Assembly (NCBI GenBank): GCA_015065135.1
Contig: SVQY01000010.1
Coordinates: 1-59,685 of the forward strand
Direction: 5' to 3'
Length of the DNA: 59,685 bases
Source: Oscillospiraceae bacterium
Lineage (GTDB): Bacteria > Bacillota > Clostridia > Oscillospirales > CAG-272
The position numbers and the translations under genes were made by a program. The notes under the pieces are model-generated. The model was not told the DNA's origin, ran no database searches, and saw only the letters and a program-made list of their open reading frames with translations. Shown piece by piece: positions 7,664 through 14,816 of this stretch (positions are counted from its first letter, which is position 1; each line of letters starts with the position of its first letter).

Positions 7664-8845
7664 TTACTGCTCTTTCTGCAGGGATTTCACGAATTTTTCA
7701 ATACGGGAAAGAGCTTCGGTGATATGCTTCACCGAGTAGGCGTAGGAGATGCGCGCAAAGCCCTCTCCGCTCTCGCCAAAGGCGGTGCCGGGCACGATGG
7801 CGCAGCGCTGCTCATATAGCAAGCGGTTGCAGAACTCATCGCTGGAAAGACCGAATTTCCGCAGGTCGGGATAGATGTAAAAGGCGCCCTCCGGCTCAAA
7901 GGAGTCGATGCCGATCCTTTTGAGGCCCTCGTAGATGTAGCGGCGGCGACGGTTGTACTCCTCTCGCATGGTCAGAATATCCTCGTCACCGTTACGGAGC
8001 GCCTCCACAGCGGCAAACTGGCTGGTAGTGGGGGCGCACATAATGGCGTACTGATGGATCTTCAGCATCTGCTCCAAAAGGGGCTCGGGCGCTGCCAGAT
8101 AGCCCATACGCCAGCCTGTCATAGCATAGGCCTTGGCAAAGCCGCTGGCGAGAATGGTACGCTCCCACATCCCGTCGATAGAAGCGATGGAGGTGTGCTG
8201 CAGGCCGTAGGTCAGCTCGGCATAGATCTCATCGGAGAGGACTACGATGTTGGTGTCCCGTAGCACCTCTGCCAGCGCCTCCAGCTCATCCTTTGTCAGA
8301 ATAGCGCCGGTGGGATTGTTGGGGTAGGCCAGCACCAGCATTTTAGTCTTGGGGGTGATGGCGGCGCGGAGCGCCTCGGCGGTCAGCTTGAATTTTTCCT
8401 CAAATTTGGTCTCTACGATCACGGGAATACCGCCCTGCATCCGCACGATGGGGTCGTAGCAGACAAAGCAGGGGGTGGGGATGATCACCTCGTCACCCGG
8501 CTCGATCAGCGCGCGGATGGCAAGGTCAATGGCCTCGCTGCCGCCAACCGTGACCAGGGTCTCGGCAGGCTTGTAGGTCAGCTGAAAGCGGCGCGCAAGA
8601 TAGTTGCAGATCTCCTGCCGCAGCTCGGGGGTGCCGGCGTTGCCGGTATAGTAGGTCTTGCCCTTTTGCAGGCTCTCGATGCCTGCCTCGCGGATGTGCC
8701 AGGGGGTCACAAAGTCGGGCTGGCCGACGGTGAGACCGACCACATCCTTCATGCTTTCGTCGTTGAGCAGGTCAAAGAATTTCCGGATGCCGGACTTCTT
8801 CAGCTCCACGACGGTTTTTGAAAGAACAGAGCTATAATCGATCAT
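7664..8845 (-). CDS. PLP-dependent class I/II aminotransferase
   Basis: 393 aa, fold type I aminotransferase, cytosolic. Features in order: GLTVGQPDF substrate-loop region, GNAGTPELR, VTVGGSEAI phosphate-cup segment, AYPNNPTG with the PLP-ring-contacting Asn, LSDEIYAEL with the Asp that pairs with the pyridine N, SGFAKAYAMTGWRMGY with the Schiff-base Lys, and a late FARISYA Arg for the substrate carboxylate. The set resembles aspartate/aromatic/PatA-type enzymes; the amino acid substrate cannot be fixed. It overlaps the Lrp-type gene by one base, so the pair is likely co-translated and the regulator may sense its amino acid. Confidence 0.9.
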   Translation of the reverse strand: MIDYSSVLSKTVVELKKSGIRKFFDLLNDESMKDVVGLTVGQPDFVTPWHIREAGIESLQKGKTYYTGNAGTPELRQEICNYLARRFQLTYKPAETLVTVGGSEAIDLAIRALIEPGDEVIIPTPCFVCYDPIVRMQGGIPVIVETKFEEKFKLTAEALRAAITPKTKMLVLAYPNNPTGAILTKDELEALAEVLRDTNIVVLSDEIYAELTYGLQHTSIASIDGMWERTILASGFAKAYAMTGWRMGYLAAPEPLLEQMLKIHQYAIMCAPTTSQFAAVEALRNGDEDILTMREEYNRRRRYIYEGLKRIGIDSFEPEGAFYIYPDLRKFGLSSDEFCNRLLYEQRCAIVPGTAFGESGEGFARISYAYSVKHITEALSRIEKFVKSLQKEQ

Positions 8846-9321
8846 CAGTTGCAGTTTCCTCTCTCGTCAACATCCACCACGCCGTAGATCACGCCCTTAT
8901 CCTTGTACTTGCGCAGCACGAAATGGGTGGCGGTGGAGATCACGTCCTCGATAGGTGCCAGCTTCTGTGCCACAAAGAAGGCGACCTCCTTCATGGTCTT
9001 GCCCTCGATCTGTACGGCGAGATCGTAGCCGCCCGACATCAGGTACAGGCTCTGTACCTCGGGATAGCTGTAGATGCGCTCTGCCACGCGGTCAAAGCCG
9101 CGGTCGCGCTGAGGGGTGATCTTGACCTCGATGAGTGCGCTGACATACTCGCGGTCGGTCTTATCCCAGTCGATCATCGTCTTATAGCCGAGGATGACAC
9201 CCTCATCCTCGTACTGCTTGATCATTTTTTTGATATCGCCCACTTCCTTCTTGCACATCACGGCAAGCTGCTCGTGGGTCAGATTTGCGTTATCCTCTAA
9301 AAGCTTCAGAAAGTTATCCAT
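8845..9321 (-). CDS. Lrp/AsnC-family transcriptional regulator
   Basis: 158 aa. The N-terminal ~50 residues form the winged helix-turn-helix (LTHEQLAVMCKKEVGDIKKMIKQYED), followed by EGVILGYKTMIDW linking to the C-terminal RAM/AsnC ligand-binding domain (VSALIEVKITPQ, then VQSLYLMSGGYDLAVQIEG). I use ATG 9321, seven nt after GGAG; a GTG directly before it is also possible. It sits between the MutS-like ATPase gene and the aminotransferase gene, overlapping the latter by one base. Family members usually bind an amino acid and autoregulate; the partner aminotransferase suggests amino-acid feedback. Confidence 0.88.
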   Translation of the reverse strand: MDNFLKLLEDNANLTHEQLAVMCKKEVGDIKKMIKQYEDEGVILGYKTMIDWDKTDREYVSALIEVKITPQRDRGFDRVAERIYSYPEVQSLYLMSGGYDLAVQIEGKTMKEVAFFVAQKLAPIEDVISTATHFVLRKYKDKGVIYGVVDVDERGNCN

Positions 9322-9334
9322 CACAATTCTCCAA

Positions 9335-10939
9335 TCATTTTAGTTTTTTTACGATATTGTCGTAGGTCAGGCCGTATTTTTCTGCAATGTCACGGGCATA
9401 GCTCTTGCCGTCCGGCTTGGTACGGGTAATGCAGAAGGAGCGGCGTCCCTCCTCCTCAATGCCCGCCACCAGGGTGTCGATGGGGGCGCCACCCGCCGCT
9501 TTGGTGCGGGCGTTGATGTTGTCGATCTCCGCCGCCAGCTCGTGCAGGTGGGTAGAGAAGATGCAGCGGCAGCCTACGCGGGAAAGGCCGGAAAGCACCT
9601 CTGCCGCAATATAGGAGGCCTCGAAGGAGCCGGTAGAGGAGAGAGATTCATCCAGCAGCACAAGGCTTTGCGAGGAGATCTCGTCGAAGATCTCGCCAAG
9701 TCTTGCGCATTCCTCGCCGAGACGGCCCTTGTCAATGGTATCGTCGGCGCCGGTGGGGAAATGGGTAAAGATGGCATCGACGGGGCTTATGGTGGCCGAA
9801 GCAGCGGGCACGAAAAGTCCCAGCTGCGCCATGACCTGACACAGGCCGCAGGCACAGGTGATCACCGACTTGCCGCCGCGGTTGGGGCCGGTCAGCACGT
9901 AGATGGTGGCCGCCTCGTCAAAGACCAGATCATTGGTCACGATGGGGTCGCTGATCTTCAGCGCCACCTCGGGGTTGTAAAGGCCTACGGCGCTGAAGGC
10001 GCGCTCGGCCGCGGGCAGGAGCGTGGGCCGCGAAATGGTGTTGCCCTTGATCTTCAGCGCGCGCATCAGATTGGTGCCCTTCAGCAGCAGCTCGAATTCG
10101 GGGAGCAGGTGCAGCAGGAAATCGGTGTTTTCCAGCACGTAGGTCTGCACAATCCGCTTCCAGGAGCGCAGCGACTGTCGGTAGACCTCGTTGATGGCCG
10201 AGTTGAAGGCGAGAGAGAGCGCCGTTTTCTGGTTCTCGCTCTGCTTCTTGCCAAAGGGGGTCAGATCGGCGATGCAGGTGTACTGATCGTCCTTGAAATT
10301 CAGTCGCAGGATCTTGTGCAGGGTGTCGCCCGAGCGGAAATGCTCGGGATTGATCGAGAGCACGCCCGCATCCTTGGGGCGCAGCTGCGCATCCAGGTTG
10401 ACACCTACCGTTACGCTGCGGATCTCGCGCACACGTGCGGTCAACTCGGAAAGGCGCTGATTGAGCTCGGCGTAATACTCACTTTCCACCAGCTCCGCGA
10501 TATATTTGGAAAGCCTGGTGAAGGCAGAGCTATCGTAGCTCTTGCCGCCGAGGCCCTCGTGCAAAATGTCGATGCTGGAGATATATAGCTCGATCTCTGT
10601 CATACTGGAGAGGTAATCGGTGGTGTCGCCGTTATCGTTTTCCAGGCGGCGCAGCTCCATGATGTCGAACAGGACCGGCATCAGCTTGTTCAGCGTTTTA
10701 CCGATCTCCTCGTGGGCGAGCAGGTCGGCAAAGACCTCCTGGCGGTAACGGATCACCTCGGGATCGGTGGTCAGATGCTCTGAGATCTTGGTATTTTTCA
10801 GGGGGAGCACGGTGGGAAGCCCCAGCTCCTCCAAGGTAAATTCATCCACACGAGGAACGTCGGTGCCCTCGAAATGGGCGCGTCTGGTCTCCGGCGTGGG
10901 ATAGAGCAGGCTGAATTCGTTAAAATCGGCTTGTTGCAT
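9335..10939 (-). CDS. MutS-family ATPase lacking the mismatch-recognition domain
   Basis: 534 aa. The C-terminal half is a MutS-type ABC ATPase: Walker A GPNRGGKS at 351-358 (the usual MutS form is GPNMGGKS/T), Walker B LVLLDE around 426-431 followed by SLSST, and STHLHEL with the H-loop. The N-terminal half is helical and resembles the MutS core/lever; the N-terminal mismatch-binding domain with its FxE motif is absent, and so is a MutS2-type Smr domain. It is therefore not canonical MutS1 or MutS2. AAAGGAG precedes the ATG. It follows the PHP gene by 12 nt and ends 13 nt before the Lrp-type gene. Function unknown; a DNA-structure ATPase is the fair guess. Confidence 0.82.
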   Translation of the reverse strand: MQQADFNEFSLLYPTPETRRAHFEGTDVPRVDEFTLEELGLPTVLPLKNTKISEHLTTDPEVIRYRQEVFADLLAHEEIGKTLNKLMPVLFDIMELRRLENDNGDTTDYLSSMTEIELYISSIDILHEGLGGKSYDSSAFTRLSKYIAELVESEYYAELNQRLSELTARVREIRSVTVGVNLDAQLRPKDAGVLSINPEHFRSGDTLHKILRLNFKDDQYTCIADLTPFGKKQSENQKTALSLAFNSAINEVYRQSLRSWKRIVQTYVLENTDFLLHLLPEFELLLKGTNLMRALKIKGNTISRPTLLPAAERAFSAVGLYNPEVALKISDPIVTNDLVFDEAATIYVLTGPNRGGKSVITCACGLCQVMAQLGLFVPAASATISPVDAIFTHFPTGADDTIDKGRLGEECARLGEIFDEISSQSLVLLDESLSSTGSFEASYIAAEVLSGLSRVGCRCIFSTHLHELAAEIDNINARTKAAGGAPIDTLVAGIEEEGRRSFCITRTKPDGKSYARDIAEKYGLTYDNIVKKLK

Positions 10940-10951
10940 TTGGGTTCTCCT

Positions 10952-11791
10952 TTAAATCGGAAATGTAAGAATGCCGTTTGCGGTGGGAACGGCCAGCTCG
11001 GTGAAGTCGCAATCGCGGAGGATCTCGGCGGCGCGGTCAAAGGAAAAGGTCACGCGATCCGGGTGATGGGCATCCGAGCCTACCGAGATCAGCCTGCCGC
11101 CCGTGCGGCGGTACAATGCGATCAGCTCGGGTGTGGGCATAGTGACCCCCTCGCGGTAAAGGGTGGAAACGTTCAGCTCCAGAGCCACGCCCCGACGGAT
11201 CATTTTCTCGAACAGTGCGGTGAGTGCCGGGGTAAAGCTGCCGAAATCCAGCTCCTTGCCTACGCGGCGCACGTAGCGATGCATATAGGTAAGATGCGTC
11301 AGTACGTGGATGCCGTCAAAATCAAGCAGCGCCATCGTTTCCTCCAGCACACGGGAAAAGAGCGCACCGATCTCGCTGTCGGTCATCTCGGAGAGCTGCG
11401 GAGCGGGGAACTCCGCATCAGGCTTGCTCATGTAATAAAAATCGGGTGTGTGTGCCAGATTGTGCAGGGAGGCCAACACGATATCGTAGGGATACTTCTG
11501 CAGCAGCGCACGGGCCTCGGCAGGGTACTGTGTCGCTTGCCCCAGCTCTACACCGAACAGGACGGTCAGGCGGTCGGCGTATTTTTGCTTGGCGGCCTGC
11601 ACCGCCGCAAAAACGCCCTCCTTGTCCAGTACGGGGTAAATCCCCTCGATCTCGCCGTTGATGTCGCAATGGTCGGTGAGGGCGATGAGGGATAGCCCAT
11701 GGGCAATGGCGCTCTCGCACATGGCATCCACGGTAGCCTCGGGGCAACCGTCAAAGGAAAAGCTCGTGTGAGCATGAAAATTCGCGCGCAT
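10952..11791 (-). CDS. PHP-domain histidinol-phosphatase-like protein (HisJ-type)
   Basis: 279 aa metal-dependent phosphoesterase. Metal-ligand motifs are FHAHTSFSFDG at residues 5-15, LTDHCD near 38-43, VELG mid-protein, ASLHNL near 106-111, THLTY, and SDAHHPD near the C-terminus. The pattern is closest to HisK/HisJ histidinol-phosphate phosphatases. No histidine biosynthesis genes adjoin it, so another phosphoester substrate is quite possible. AAGGAGG precedes the ATG. First gene of the PHP, MutS-like, Lrp, aminotransferase operon. Confidence 0.82.
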   Translation of the reverse strand: MRANFHAHTSFSFDGCPEATVDAMCESAIAHGLSLIALTDHCDINGEIEGIYPVLDKEGVFAAVQAAKQKYADRLTVLFGVELGQATQYPAEARALLQKYPYDIVLASLHNLAHTPDFYYMSKPDAEFPAPQLSEMTDSEIGALFSRVLEETMALLDFDGIHVLTHLTYMHRYVRRVGKELDFGSFTPALTALFEKMIRRGVALELNVSTLYREGVTMPTPELIALYRRTGGRLISVGSDAHHPDRVTFSFDRAAEILRDCDFTELAVPTANGILTFPI

Positions 11792-11829
11792 ATCGTCTCC
11801 CTCCTTGCATAAGTGATAATAGATAATTT

Positions 11830-11858
11830 ATTATATCATACTCTGCGCCAAAATGCAA
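11830..11858 (-). promoter_or_regulatory. Sigma-A promoter of the PHP-MutS-Lrp-aminotransferase operon
   Basis: Minus-strand TTGCAT (11853-11858), 17-nt spacer, TATAAT (11830-11835). Confidence 0.7.
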
Positions 11859-11906
11859 TTCTTTTATTTTGTATATTGTAAAATTCTATTTATTTTCAAA
11901 ATCGCC

Positions 11907-11936
11907 TTGCCAAGTAGTGCCCCTTTATGGTACAAT
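11907..11936 (+). promoter_or_regulatory. Promoter of uxaC
   Basis: TTGCCA (11907-11912), 18-nt spacer, TACAAT (11931-11936), 32 nt before the ATG. It is divergent from and close to the PHP operon promoter. Confidence 0.6.
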
Positions 11937-11968
11937 GCAGATAGTATATTTTGGGGAGGTTTTCGCCA

Positions 11969-13375
11969 ATGAAAGCTTTTATGGACCGGGATTTTCTGCT
12001 GCGCACCGAGACCGCGCGGCATCTGTATCACGATTATGCGGCAAAGCAGCCCATCATCGACTATCATTGCCATCTTTCTCCCAAGGAGATCGCAGAGGAT
12101 AAGCGCTATAACAACATTACCGAGGTCTGGCTCTACGGCGACCATTACAAGTGGCGCGCTATGCGCTCCTGCGGTGTGTCCGAAAAATTCATCACCGGGG
12201 ATGCCTCGGATTACGAAAAATTCCGCGCCTACTGCTGCTGTATGCCGAAGCTGGCCGGCAACCCCCTCTATCATTGGAGCCATCTGGAGCTGCGCCGCTT
12301 CTTTGACTGCGAGCTGATCCTGAACGAGGAGAACTGCGACGCCATCTGGCAGATCACCGCCGAAAAGCTGGCGGATCCCAAAATGAGCGCCCGCAATCTG
12401 ATCGTCAACTCCGGCGTTACTATGGTGGGCACCACCGACGATCCTGCCGATAGCCTGGCGTATCATAAGCAGCTGCAAGAGGAGGGCTTTGCCACTCTGG
12501 TCGCCCCCTCCTTCCGCCCCGATAAGGGTCTTGCCGTGGGCAAGCAGGGCATCAAGGCGTATATCGCCGCCCTCGGCGCCGCCAACGGCGTGGAGATCAC
12601 CGATTACGAAAGCCTGCTGGAGGCCTATCGCGTGTCTTTGGATCGTTTTCAGGCATTGGGCTGCCGTGCCGCCGACCACGCGCTGGATAACTTCCGTTTC
12701 GTCGTTCCCGACGAGTTCCACGCCAAGGAGATCTTTGCCCATGCGCTGGAAAGCGACGGCAAGAACGTGACCGAGGAGGAGGTCAGACTGTTCGTCTGCC
12801 AGATGCTCCGCTTCTTCGGCCGTGAATACGTTCGCCGCGGCATGGTGATGCAGCTGCACTTCGGTGTATACCGCAATCCAAACAACCGTATGCTCCGTCG
12901 CCTCGGGCCCGATACCGGCTACGATATCATCCACGGTGCCAACAATACCGCCGAATTTGCGGATCTGCTGAACTATCTGGACGGCTGCGACGGCCTGCCC
13001 CGTACCATCCTTTACTCCCTGAACGGGTCGGATAATGACGCAGTTGCCACTCTTTGCGGTGCCTTTACCGGCAATGAGAGCGGCGCCCCCCGTGTGGTGC
13101 AGGGCAGCGCTTGGTGGTTCCAGGATCGCCTGGACGGTATGCGCGAGCAGATGCGCTCCTTTGCGGGGCTTGCCTCCATTGGCAATTTTCTCGGCATGCT
13201 GACCGACTCCCGCAGCTTCCTTTCCTACCCCCGTCACGAGTATTTCCGTCGCATCTTCTGCGACCTTGTGGGCGATTGGGTGGAGAACGGCGAGTTTCCC
13301 TGTGACGAAAAGGCACTCCGCGAGCTGATCGAGGGAGTCAGCTACGGCAACGCCAAGAAGTATTTCAATCTTTGA
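11969..13375 (+). CDS. uxaC: Glucuronate (uronate) isomerase
   Basis: Converts D-glucuronate to fructuronate and D-galacturonate to tagaturonate, the first cytosolic step of hexuronate use. 468 aa, normal family length. Hallmarks: MDRDFLL start, IIDYHCHLSPKEIAEDKRY with metal-binding His pair near residues 32-34, MQLHFGVYRNPNNRML, TDSRSFLSYPRHEYFRR near the C-terminus. GGGGAGG lies nine nt before the ATG at 11969. The partner genes uxaB/uxuB and uxuA are not in the window. It is followed by a hairpin and then the metallophosphoesterase gene, probably co-transcribed. Confidence 0.96.
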   Translation: MKAFMDRDFLLRTETARHLYHDYAAKQPIIDYHCHLSPKEIAEDKRYNNITEVWLYGDHYKWRAMRSCGVSEKFITGDASDYEKFRAYCCCMPKLAGNPLYHWSHLELRRFFDCELILNEENCDAIWQITAEKLADPKMSARNLIVNSGVTMVGTTDDPADSLAYHKQLQEEGFATLVAPSFRPDKGLAVGKQGIKAYIAALGAANGVEITDYESLLEAYRVSLDRFQALGCRAADHALDNFRFVVPDEFHAKEIFAHALESDGKNVTEEEVRLFVCQMLRFFGREYVRRGMVMQLHFGVYRNPNNRMLRRLGPDTGYDIIHGANNTAEFADLLNYLDGCDGLPRTILYSLNGSDNDAVATLCGAFTGNESGAPRVVQGSAWWFQDRLDGMREQMRSFAGLASIGNFLGMLTDSRSFLSYPRHEYFRRIFCDLVGDWVENGEFPCDEKALRELIEGVSYGNAKKYFNL

Positions 13376-13380
13376 TTCAA

Positions 13381-13413
13381 AATGGCGCACACCGCAACGC
13401 GGCGTGCGCCATT
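13381..13413 (+). other. Intercistronic hairpin
   Basis: 10-bp stem AATGGCGCAC / GTGCGCCATT with a 13-nt GC-rich loop, and no following T run. It is more likely an mRNA-stabilising or attenuating stem than a full terminator. Confidence 0.55.
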
Positions 13414-13431
13414 GAAATAAGAGGTAAGCAT

Positions 13432-14466
13432 ATGAAGAATTGGCAAAAAACCGAGAACGGGTACGGATTTTTGCAAGAAATGCCCGCAGATCGCCCCATG
13501 CGCGTGCTGCAGCTGACCGATATGCAGACGGTGGATCTGACCCACATCCGCAACGCCACAAGAGATCGCCAGATCAAGGGGGCGTATTTCAAGCATGGCG
13601 TATACGGTATGGAGGAGCGCACTTATGCCCACGTGCGCACCCTGGTGCGAGAAACGCAGCCCGATCTGATCCTGCTCACGGGGGATAACGTCTACGGCGA
13701 GTTTGACGATGCGGGGCTGATGCTGCGGGAGCTGATCGAGCTGATGGAGAGCTTTGGGATCCCGTGGGCGCCCGTGTTCGGAAATCACGATAACGAATCC
13801 CGTATGGGGGTGAATTGGCAATGCGAGCAGCTGAAAAGCGCTCCTCATTGCCTCTTTGTTCGAGGGGCGGTAACGGGTAACTCTAACTATGCTGTTTATC
13901 TGACCAAAAACGGTGTGCCCGCCTTTGCCCTCGCCATGCTGGATAGCAACGGCTGCCATAACGTGGGCAATCCCGCCGCCCCCGAGGAGGGGGTGCAGCC
14001 CGACAATGTTGACTATGATCTGCTCACGCACGAAAACGGCATCTACCCCGATCAGGTGGACTTTTACCGCAACGCGGTAAGGGGCTTGCCAAATGCTGTT
14101 TTTCTGCATATCCAGATCCACGCCTTTTATGAAGCGTTGCAGCGTAAGTACGGCTATACACAGGGCACCGACGTCACCACAGACAGAGAAGGGGACGTGG
14201 GCTTTTATCCCGAGCATATGGGTGAGGGCGGCTTTACCGACCCTGATCACGCCCTCTTTGAAGCCGCCAAGGCGGCCGATTGCCGCGCCGTGTTTGCAGG
14301 GCATCAGCACAAGGTGGACAGTATCGTTCGGTGGCAGGGCGTGACCCTCGGCTACGGTCTGAAAACGGGATATTGCACCTATTGGCGCGGCGGCGCCACA
14401 GGCGGCACGCTGCACGAAATTTCCGCCGACGGGTCGATGAAATCTACACACGTGTACAGAATTTGA
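13432..14466 (+). CDS. Calcineurin-like metallophosphoesterase
   Basis: 344 aa predicted phosphoesterase without a signal peptide. Metal motifs: LTDMQ near residues 28-32 (Asp kept, His of the usual DxH replaced by Gln), LLTGDNVYGEF near 78-88, VFGNHDNES near 115-123, IQIH with a His later, and AGHQHKVD near 285-292. Start ATG 13432 is chosen because AGAGGT lies six nt upstream; an earlier in-frame codon has none. It follows uxaC by 56 nt across a hairpin and ends in a strong terminator. The substrate is unknown; co-transcription with uxaC hints at a sugar-linked phosphate, which is inference. Confidence 0.85.
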   Translation: MKNWQKTENGYGFLQEMPADRPMRVLQLTDMQTVDLTHIRNATRDRQIKGAYFKHGVYGMEERTYAHVRTLVRETQPDLILLTGDNVYGEFDDAGLMLRELIELMESFGIPWAPVFGNHDNESRMGVNWQCEQLKSAPHCLFVRGAVTGNSNYAVYLTKNGVPAFALAMLDSNGCHNVGNPAAPEEGVQPDNVDYDLLTHENGIYPDQVDFYRNAVRGLPNAVFLHIQIHAFYEALQRKYGYTQGTDVTTDREGDVGFYPEHMGEGGFTDPDHALFEAAKAADCRAVFAGHQHKVDSIVRWQGVTLGYGLKTGYCTYWRGGATGGTLHEISADGSMKSTHVYRI

Positions 14467-14470
14467 TGAC

Positions 14471-14507
14471 AAAAAGCCCGCACGTTTGCAAACGTGCGGG
14501 CTTTTTT
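14471..14507 (+). terminator. Intrinsic terminator after metallophosphoesterase gene
   Basis: Near-perfect palindrome: AAAAAGCCCGCACGTTT pairs with its complement, then T6. Confidence 0.92.
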
Positions 14508-14529
14508 ATTGTAGCTTTAGCGGAAATAA

Positions 14530-14551
14530 ACCACCACCTGAGGAGGTGGAA
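14530..14551. repeat. Short imperfect palindrome
   Basis: ACCACCACCT-GAGG-AGGTGG type stem in the gap upstream of the larger repeat element. Function unknown. Confidence 0.4.
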
Positions 14552-14570
14552 TAAAAAGCTTTAGCTGTAA

Positions 14571-14690
14571 GGCCCCCTTGTGTAAAGGGGGCTGTCGCGT
14601 TAGCGACTGAGGGATTGTTTGGAGCGCAAATCCAACTTTTACAATCCCTCCGTCTTGCTACGCAAGCCACCTCCCTTTACACAAGGGAGG
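14571..14690. repeat. Composite palindromic repeat, two inverted copies
   Basis: Two related ~48-nt units lie head to head. The left unit (14571-14618) contains CCTTGTGTAAAGGG, an inner GTCGC-GTTA-GCGAC hairpin and GAGGGATTGT. The right unit (14641-14690) is its inverse, with ACAATCCCTC, an inner CTTGC-TAC-GCAAG hairpin and CCCTTTACACAAGG. A 22-nt centre carries TTGGA...TCCAA. Every part can fold into its own hairpin and the two units can also pair. No ORF is present. It resembles small palindromic or MITE-like repeats I recall from gut Clostridia genomes; that family link is memory, not a search. Confidence 0.75.
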
Positions 14691-14764
14691 CGATCTGTAG
14701 CCAGATATCCGGCGGCAGGGCGCTTTGTGCAATTGATAATCATTCAGTACATCCCCAGATGTTG

Positions 14765-14816
14765 CCGGTGTTATGCCCCGGAGGGGCTTGCGCATACCAC
14801 CGGCTTAGCCGGTGGT
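14765..14816. repeat. Nested palindromes next to the ADP-ribosylglycohydrolase stop
   Basis: GCCCC-GGA-GGGGC (14775-14787) followed by a perfect ACCACCGGC-TTA-GCCGGTGGT hairpin (14796-14816) that touches the stop codon of the minus-strand gene. The lack of a T run makes it a weak terminator at best; it may be a second repeat type. The rest of the gap 14691-14764 shows nothing recognisable. Confidence 0.55.

Noticed and set aside
10952-11791. Histidine biosynthesis operon based on the HisJ-like protein
   Set aside because: No other his biosynthesis genes adjoin; hisS is a tRNA synthetase gene 30 kb away.
11864-13561. 565-codon open frame opposite uxaC
   Set aside because: uxaC is unambiguous on the plus strand; the antisense frame is a shadow. 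The same holds for the long antisense frames over hisS, the ABC exporter, truB, ychF, rpoD and the HD protein.
14508-14815. CRISPR-like array in the repeat-rich gap
   Set aside because: Repeats are inverted and nested, not direct repeats with regular spacers; no cas genes are present.
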